Shown here: positions 59,838 through 64,000 of the stretch, one piece after another
Layout: every line of letters starts with the position of its first letter
Numbering within the stretch: position 1 is the first letter of the stretch
NCBI RefSeq assembly: GCF_041245805.1
Contig: NZ_CP162490.1
Coordinates: 346,501 to 410,500, forward strand
DNA from: Xanthomonas sp. DAR 34887
GTDB taxonomy: Bacteria; Pseudomonadota; Gammaproteobacteria; Xanthomonadales; Xanthomonadaceae
Direction of reading: 5' to 3'
Length of the DNA: 64,000 bases
Translations under genes and position numbers: made by a program
Notes under the pieces: generated by a model
Database searches by the model: none
Told to the model about the DNA's origin: nothing
Seen by the model: only the letters and a program-made list of their open reading frames with translations

Positions 59838-60116
59838 TTACTTGTTGCCGTTGTACGCGGCCATGCCCTTGTCCTTGTCGGCCTGACTCTGCGCCTTGCC
59901 GGCGTTGGTACCGGCGCGGTTGATCATCTGGCTAGCGTCCTGCTTGCCAGACAGCTCCTGCGCCATGCCGGCGACCTGGCTGCGGACGGTGCCGCCGAAG
60001 AAGGTAAACACGCCGATGGCGGCGATCGCGATCAGGGCCACGATGATGATGTACTCGGTCATGCCCTGGCCGAGCTGCTTACGGCCGAAACGAATATGCC
60101 TGCGTTGGTTCTTCAT
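59838..60116 (-). CDS. Flp-like major pilin
   Basis: Pilin of 92 residues at the head of the Tad operon. KQLGQGMTEYIIIVALIAIAAIGVF has the Flp cleavage pattern (after Gly; Glu +5, Tyr +6) and hydrophobic helix; the mature C-terminal part is short and polar with no cysteine. The ATG at 60116 follows GGAGAGG by about 6 bases, a strong site for an abundant protein. The leader peptidase gene (tadV) is not in this window. Confidence 0.87.
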   Translation of the reverse strand: MKNQRRHIRFGRKQLGQGMTEYIIIVALIAIAAIGVFTFFGGTVRSQVAGMAQELSGKQDASQMINRAGTNAGKAQSQADKDKGMAAYNGNK

Positions 60117-60962
60117 TGAATCCTCTCCTTGGCTCTGGCGCCCACTGGACCGGCAGCACACTTACGTCCGCGCGGCGCGTGTAGGCGTGTGGGTTGCATA
60201 CGTGAAAAGTGCACAGATTATGAAACTGATCCTTGGCCCGCATTTGACATCGGCTGACAAATGTATCTCGGACGGCGCCACTTTAGCGTCAACAAATTGC
60301 CGGAACAAGAAAACTAGCGTTAATGTTTTGACACATTGTGGAATGCATATCCCGGAACTGAGTCAAACTCTAGGCGCACCGTTCTATGAATTGATTCACT
60401 CTGTGCTGATTCCGGGATGCCGGGATGCAGAGTCGATTTAAAAGCGCGTCGCGTTCGACGTCGCGAGTTCTTGACTAAACAAAACAGCCGGCCGGTTTTT
60501 ATTTTTTATGAATAGGGAATCCAAGCCGGATTCACCGAGATCGGCTGGATAAATCTTGCGTAATAATAGGGATAAATATCCCAAAATTTAGCGGTCTGCC
60601 AAAAGGGCGATTGCCATGTGCATCACCGCTCGCCGCCGCCTGCGACGCGGCGGGCCTAAATGCCAACGTCGTATCGGCCAGCGAGCATAGGGCCGCCGCT
60701 AGCGCGGCATTGGCGCTAAGGAAATGGAGCGTTGTCGGACGCACGCTACGGCCGCCACGAGGTCGCTACGAGGGAGCGTGGGCATTGCAACTGCGCCTCC
60801 GGCACCAGCGGATGTTTTGCCGACGCCGGCGATGCCTTGCGCCGAGCGCGTTCAAGCGGCTCCCGCCGCCAGCCGTCTCGCTGCTTGCGAGGCAGGACTT
60901 GTCTTGGATCTTGATGTGCAGCCCGCTGCATGCGGGCTGCACACGTCAGAGCAGCGCTCCGA
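60117..60962. other. Large AT-rich intergenic region upstream of the Tad operon
   Basis: About 846 bases. Bases 60190-60620 are much more AT-rich than the rest of the window and carry poly-T/A runs (TTTTTATTTTTT near 60500). They should hold the Tad operon promoter, but I cannot fix a -35/-10 pair with good spacing, nor a sigma-54 site. No gene is supported in 60620-60960 either. Confidence 0.5.
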
Positions 60963-61778
60963 TCAGCTGCGCAACCCCACCCCACGCCGCAGCAACCACA
61001 GCGCCAGCGCGCTGAGCACCGCGACGAAACCCAGCATCAGCGCGTAGGCCACCCAGACCGGGACGTCGCTGCTGCCGAGCAGGCCGTAGCGGAAGGCGTT
61101 GACCATGTAGAAGATCGGGTTGGCGTGGGTCGCGGCCTCGGCCCAGCCGGGCAGCAGCTTCACCGAATAGAACACGCCGCCCAGGTAGGTCAGCGGGGTC
61201 AGGATGAAGGTCGGCACGATCGCCACGTCGTCGAACTTCTTCGCGTACACGGCGTTGATGAAACCGGCCAGCGAGAAGATCGTCGCGCCCAGCAGCACCG
61301 TGGTCAGCGTCACCAGCGGGTGCGGGATGCGTACCGGGGTGAAGAACATGGCGATGATCAGCACCAGCACGCCGACCATCAGGCCGCGCAGCACCGCGCC
61401 AGCCACGTAACCCCACAGGATCACCCAGTTCGGCATCGGGCTGACCAGCAGTTCCTCGACGTGGCGCCCGAACTTGGCGCCGAAGAAGCTGGAGCTGATG
61501 TTGCCGTAGCTGTTCTGGATCACGCTCATCATCACCAGCCCGGGGACGATGAACTGCATGTAGCTGTAGCCGCCCATGTCGCCAACGCGCGAGCCGATCA
61601 GCCCGCCGAAGATCAGGAAATACAGGGTCATGGTGATCGCCGGCGGCACCAGGGTCTGGCCCCAGATGCGCAGGATGCGCTTGACCTCGCGGCGCACCAC
61701 GGTGCCCAGCGCGACCCAGTTGCGCTGGGCCGGCGTGGTCTCGGGAAGAACGGATTGCGGTTTGGTGGTGGTGTTCAT
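60963..61778 (-). CDS. yadH: ABC-2 type transporter permease (YadH-like)
   Basis: Inner-membrane permease of 271 residues with six hydrophobic segments. ABC-2 signature elements are GGYSYMQFIVPGLVMMSVIQNSYGN in pieces, the EELLVSPMP loop and LTYLGGVFYSVKLLPGWAE. It resembles YadH and drug/polysaccharide ABC-2 exporters. It is 20 bases downstream of its ATPase and forms a two-gene exporter. The substrate is unknown. Confidence 0.88.
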   Translation of the reverse strand: MNTTTKPQSVLPETTPAQRNWVALGTVVRREVKRILRIWGQTLVPPAITMTLYFLIFGGLIGSRVGDMGGYSYMQFIVPGLVMMSVIQNSYGNISSSFFGAKFGRHVEELLVSPMPNWVILWGYVAGAVLRGLMVGVLVLIIAMFFTPVRIPHPLVTLTTVLLGATIFSLAGFINAVYAKKFDDVAIVPTFILTPLTYLGGVFYSVKLLPGWAEAATHANPIFYMVNAFRYGLLGSSDVPVWVAYALMLGFVAVLSALALWLLRRGVGLRS

Positions 61779-61798
61779 TGGTGTCCAGCGAATAGGGG

Positions 61799-62806
61799 TC
61801 AGGCGGCGGCGGGCGGCTGCTTCGGCGAGCCCGGGGCCGAGGCCGGGCCGCTTGCGCCGTCCCGGTTGTCTCCGGTGAGGCGCACGAACAGCTCTTCCAG
61901 GCGGTTGCTCTTGGTGCGCATCGAGCGCACGCGGATGCCGGCGGCGCCGAGCGCGGCGAACACGCGGTTGAGGTCCATCGCCCGCGGCATGTCCAGGTCC
62001 AGGGTGTGCGCGTCCTGCGCGAGCAGGGTGGTGCCCTCGATCGCCGGCAGCTGCGGCGGCAACTCGCCGTCGATGTCGAGCAGGAAGCCTTCCACGTCGA
62101 GCTTGGCCAGCAGTTCGCGCATCGGGCCCTGTTCGACGATGCGGCCGCGGTCGATGATCGCCAGGTTGCGGCACAGGCTCTCCGCTTCCTCCAGGTAGTG
62201 CGTGGTCAGGATGATGGTGGTGCCGGCGGCGTTGATCTCGCGCAGCACGCGCCACATGTCGCGGCGGATCTCGATGTCCACGCCGGCGGTGGGTTCGTCC
62301 AGGATCAGCAGGCGCGGCTGGGTCATCATCGCGCGGGCGATCATCAGCCGCCGCTTCATGCCGCCGGACAGGGTGCGGCTCATCACCTGCGCCTTCTCCC
62401 ACAGGTGCGCGCGCTTGAGTTCCACTTCGGCCTGGCGCTCGGCCTCCGCGCGCGGCACGCCGTAGAAGCCGGCGTAGTTGACCAGGATGTCGAAAGGCTT
62501 CTCGAACAGGTTGAAGTTGATCTCCTGCGGCACCAGGCCGAGCAGGCGCATCGCCGCGCTGCGCTGGGCGGTCAGGTCGGTGCCGAACACCTCGACCTGG
62601 CCGGCGCTGAGGTTGACCAGCGAGCTGATGATGCCGATCAAGGTGGACTTGCCGGCGCCGTTGGGGCCGAGCAGGGCGAAGAAATCGCCGGGCAGCACGT
62701 CCAGCGACACGCCATGCAGCGCCTGCACGCCGTTGTCGTAGGTCTTGCGCAGCTCGCGCACGCGCAGCGCGGGCACCGGGGAGGAGAGCGGGGAGGCGAT
62801 ATTCAA
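61799..62806 (-). CDS. yadG: ABC transporter ATP-binding protein (YadG-like)
   Basis: ATPase of 335 residues. Walker A GPNGAGKST (about 60-68), Q-loop, signature LSGGMKRRL, Walker B LLILDEP and H-loop THYLEEAE are intact. The start is a TTG at 62806 with GAAAGGG 7 bases upstream; there is no nearby ATG. A C-terminal extension (about 290-335, Pro/Ala-rich) is extra. Partner of the permease gene that follows. Confidence 0.88.
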   Translation of the reverse strand: MNIASPLSSPVPALRVRELRKTYDNGVQALHGVSLDVLPGDFFALLGPNGAGKSTLIGIISSLVNLSAGQVEVFGTDLTAQRSAAMRLLGLVPQEINFNLFEKPFDILVNYAGFYGVPRAEAERQAEVELKRAHLWEKAQVMSRTLSGGMKRRLMIARAMMTQPRLLILDEPTAGVDIEIRRDMWRVLREINAAGTTIILTTHYLEEAESLCRNLAIIDRGRIVEQGPMRELLAKLDVEGFLLDIDGELPPQLPAIEGTTLLAQDAHTLDLDMPRAMDLNRVFAALGAAGIRVRSMRTKSNRLEELFVRLTGDNRDGASGPASAPGSPKQPPAAA

Positions 62807-62827
62807 GGCGGACCCTTTCGCGCCCTG

Positions 62828-62861
62828 TTGACGGCGCAGGAGAAATGCAGCCGCTATTATA
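62828..62861. promoter_or_regulatory. Divergent promoter elements for fpr and the ABC genes
   Basis: On the minus strand TATAAT (62856-62861) is a perfect -10 for the ABC operon. On the plus strand the same spot reads TATTAT (62855-62860) and TTGACG lies at 62828-62833, but the spacer is 21 bases, longer than ideal. Both assignments are tentative. Confidence 0.4.
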
Positions 62862-62906
62862 GAAGACCTCGTGGGCTCGGCCCCGGCCATAGACTGTTGC
62901 ATCCGC

Positions 62907-63656
62907 GTGCCTGCCCAATTCCCGTTGAAACTGGTCGACCGCCACATGCTGGCCCCGGCCGTCGGCCACTACCGCTTCGTCCGCGACGACGGCCAACCGC
63001 TGCCGTTCGTACCCGGCCAGTTCGTGCAGGTGCACTTCCACTACGCCGATGGCATGGCGACCAAGCGCAGCTATTCGCTGGCCACCCGCCACGATCCGGC
63101 GCAGCCGGCCGATGCGACGGTCGAGATCGCGGTCAGCTTCGTCGCCGGCGGCGCGGCCACGGCGCTGTTCGAAGGCCTGGAGATCGGCGGCCAGGTCTGC
63201 GCCAGCGGTCCGTACGGCCGCTTCTGCCTGAACCAGGGCGACAGCAACCGCCGCTACCTGCTGATCGCCACCGGCACCGGCGTCACCCCGTACCGTTCGA
63301 TGTTGCCGCTGCTGGAAGCGGCGATGGCCGAGCGCGGCGTGGAAGTGGTGTTGCTGCTCGGCGCGCGCACGCCGGCCGAGCTGCTGTACGGCGACGAGTT
63401 CCGCGCCTTCGCCGACGCGCATCCGGGGTTCCGCTTCGTCCCGTGTTTCTCGCGCGAACTGCCGGAGGCGCCGCATGCCGACGTGCGTCACGGCTACGTG
63501 CAGCAGTTCCTGGGCGAGTTCGCGCCGCAGGCCGATGGCGATATCGCCTACCTGTGCGGCAATCCGAACATGGTCGATGCCTGCTTCGAGGCGCTGAAAG
63601 AGGCGGGTCTGCCGGTGCCGCACATCCGCCGCGAGAAGTACGTCAGCAGCAAGTAG
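62907..63656 (+). CDS. fpr: Ferredoxin--NADP reductase
   Basis: FAD-dependent reductase of 249 residues moving electrons between NADPH and ferredoxin or flavodoxin. FAD-binding RSYSLAT, the NADP-binding IATGTGVTPYRSM and YLCGNPNMVDACFEAL with the C-terminal REKYVSSK are typical of the bacterial Fpr subclass II. The GTG at 62907 begins the conserved domain; a GTG at 62871 would add 12 unlikely residues. Divergent from the ABC exporter. Confidence 0.9.
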   Translation: MPAQFPLKLVDRHMLAPAVGHYRFVRDDGQPLPFVPGQFVQVHFHYADGMATKRSYSLATRHDPAQPADATVEIAVSFVAGGAATALFEGLEIGGQVCASGPYGRFCLNQGDSNRRYLLIATGTGVTPYRSMLPLLEAAMAERGVEVVLLLGARTPAELLYGDEFRAFADAHPGFRFVPCFSRELPEAPHADVRHGYVQQFLGEFAPQADGDIAYLCGNPNMVDACFEALKEAGLPVPHIRREKYVSSK

Positions 63657-63680
63657 CGATCGCCGTCGGCGCCGGTCTCG

Positions 63681-63821
63681 TCGGAGCGGCTTCAGCCACG
63701 ATCGCCTCGCGGGAAGTTCCTGTCGAAGGTGCGTCGCGGGCGAAGCCGCGTGCTCTCGAAGCGGCGAGTGCGCTTCGCGCCCTTACCCTCACCCCAACCC
63801 CTCTCCCGGTGGGAGAGGGGC
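63681..63821. repeat. Degenerate REP pair plus GGGAGAGGGG repeat
   Basis: A REP variant (GGAGCGGCTTCAGCCACGA) is at 63683-63701 and a decayed inverse near 63733-63752. It is followed by the palindromic CCCTCTCCC... element at 63786-63821 (CCCTCACCCCAACCCCTCTC and its GGGAGAGGGG arm), the same family as the copy embedded in hrpB. Confidence 0.65.
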
Positions 63822-63865
63822 TAGCCGCGTCGGTTTGTCGATGTTTTGGACTCGTCTGTAAAGGA

Positions 63866-63919
63866 CGCTTGACAGGCGTTCCCGCGACGCGCATTCTCCT
63901 GTCAAGCGTGCTTGACAGG
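63866..63919. promoter_or_regulatory. Inverted and direct CTTGACAGG motifs
   Basis: CGCTTGACAGG (63866-63876) and CCTGTCAAGCG (63898-63908) form a perfect 11-base inverted repeat with a 21-base spacer. A third CTTGACAGG (63911-63919) follows. It lies before a gene that must start beyond the window and may be its operator and -35 element. Confidence 0.5.
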
Positions 63920-64000
63920 GGAAAAGTCAGCACGACATGGGGCGCAGCGGAACGGGCGCCGGATCGGGTGGGACTGACATTGGGGGCATGGGATGGTCAA

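Noticed and set aside
60470..60515. A Rho-independent terminator at the CCGGCCGG palindrome followed by TTTTTATTTTTT
   Set aside because: The palindrome has no room for a loop, and no gene ends in the correct orientation just upstream.

Overview
The window is chromosomal DNA from a GC-rich gammaproteobacterium of the Xanthomonas/Xanthomonadaceae type. The evidence is the very high GC at third codon positions, many copies of a REP palindrome (core GGAGCGGCTTCAGCCGCGAC) between genes, and clear orthologues of HrpB, TatD, RluE, DkgB/YafC, AceB/AceA and YadG/YadH. The species was not determined. Most of the window is ordinary housekeeping and metabolic sequence, broken by a few accessory islands.

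Layout. 0-4.5 kb: an M3 oligopeptidase lipoprotein, then an IS110-family insertion sequence that has split a REP element, then signal peptidase I. 4.5-10 kb: a TetR regulator divergent from a metallo-beta-lactamase-fold/SDR pair, then a VOC protein with an AraC regulator, then a CPA2 antiporter. 10-14.4 kb: the glyoxylate shunt (aceB, aceA) with a divergent LysR regulator. 14.6-19.6 kb: a cNMP-binding/GGDEF protein, followed by a RiPP-like cassette made of a class III cyclase-like TPR protein, a short nitrile-hydratase-leader-like precursor, and a SagB-like dehydrogenase. 20-29 kb: DUF2884, cupin, SulP transporter, DUF3182 plus hydrolase, and dkgB/yafC. 29.5-31 kb: an Rrf2 regulator with a thioredoxin-reductase-like flavoprotein.

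31-34 kb holds an RNA-repair locus: the RNA ligase RtcB, an unusual slipin, and, upstream on the same strand, two abutting tRNA-like RNAs whose anticodon loops look unable to decode. 34.7-46.8 kb is mostly single metabolic genes (pcaD, an MDR reductase with an AKR, a secreted methyltransferase, rluE, hrpB, tatD, panE). 46.9-60.1 kb is a long minus-strand Tad (tight adherence) pilus operon. Nearly all of its genes overlap by 1-4 bases. It has an Flp-like pilin at the head and an ATPase carrying an N-terminal FHA domain, but no TadZ or prepilin peptidase in the visible cluster. 60.9-63.7 kb holds an ABC-2 exporter (yadGH type) divergent from a ferredoxin-NADP reductase.

Most interesting regions: (1) the tRNA-like RNA plus slipin plus RtcB locus; (2) the IS110 element, whose 5' noncoding end contains short guide-like matches to its REP target and to its own ends, as expected for a bridge RNA; (3) the RiPP-like cassette, in which the cyclase-like gene runs antisense into the precursor gene. 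All product names come from reading translated sequence and recalled family knowledge. No database search was run.
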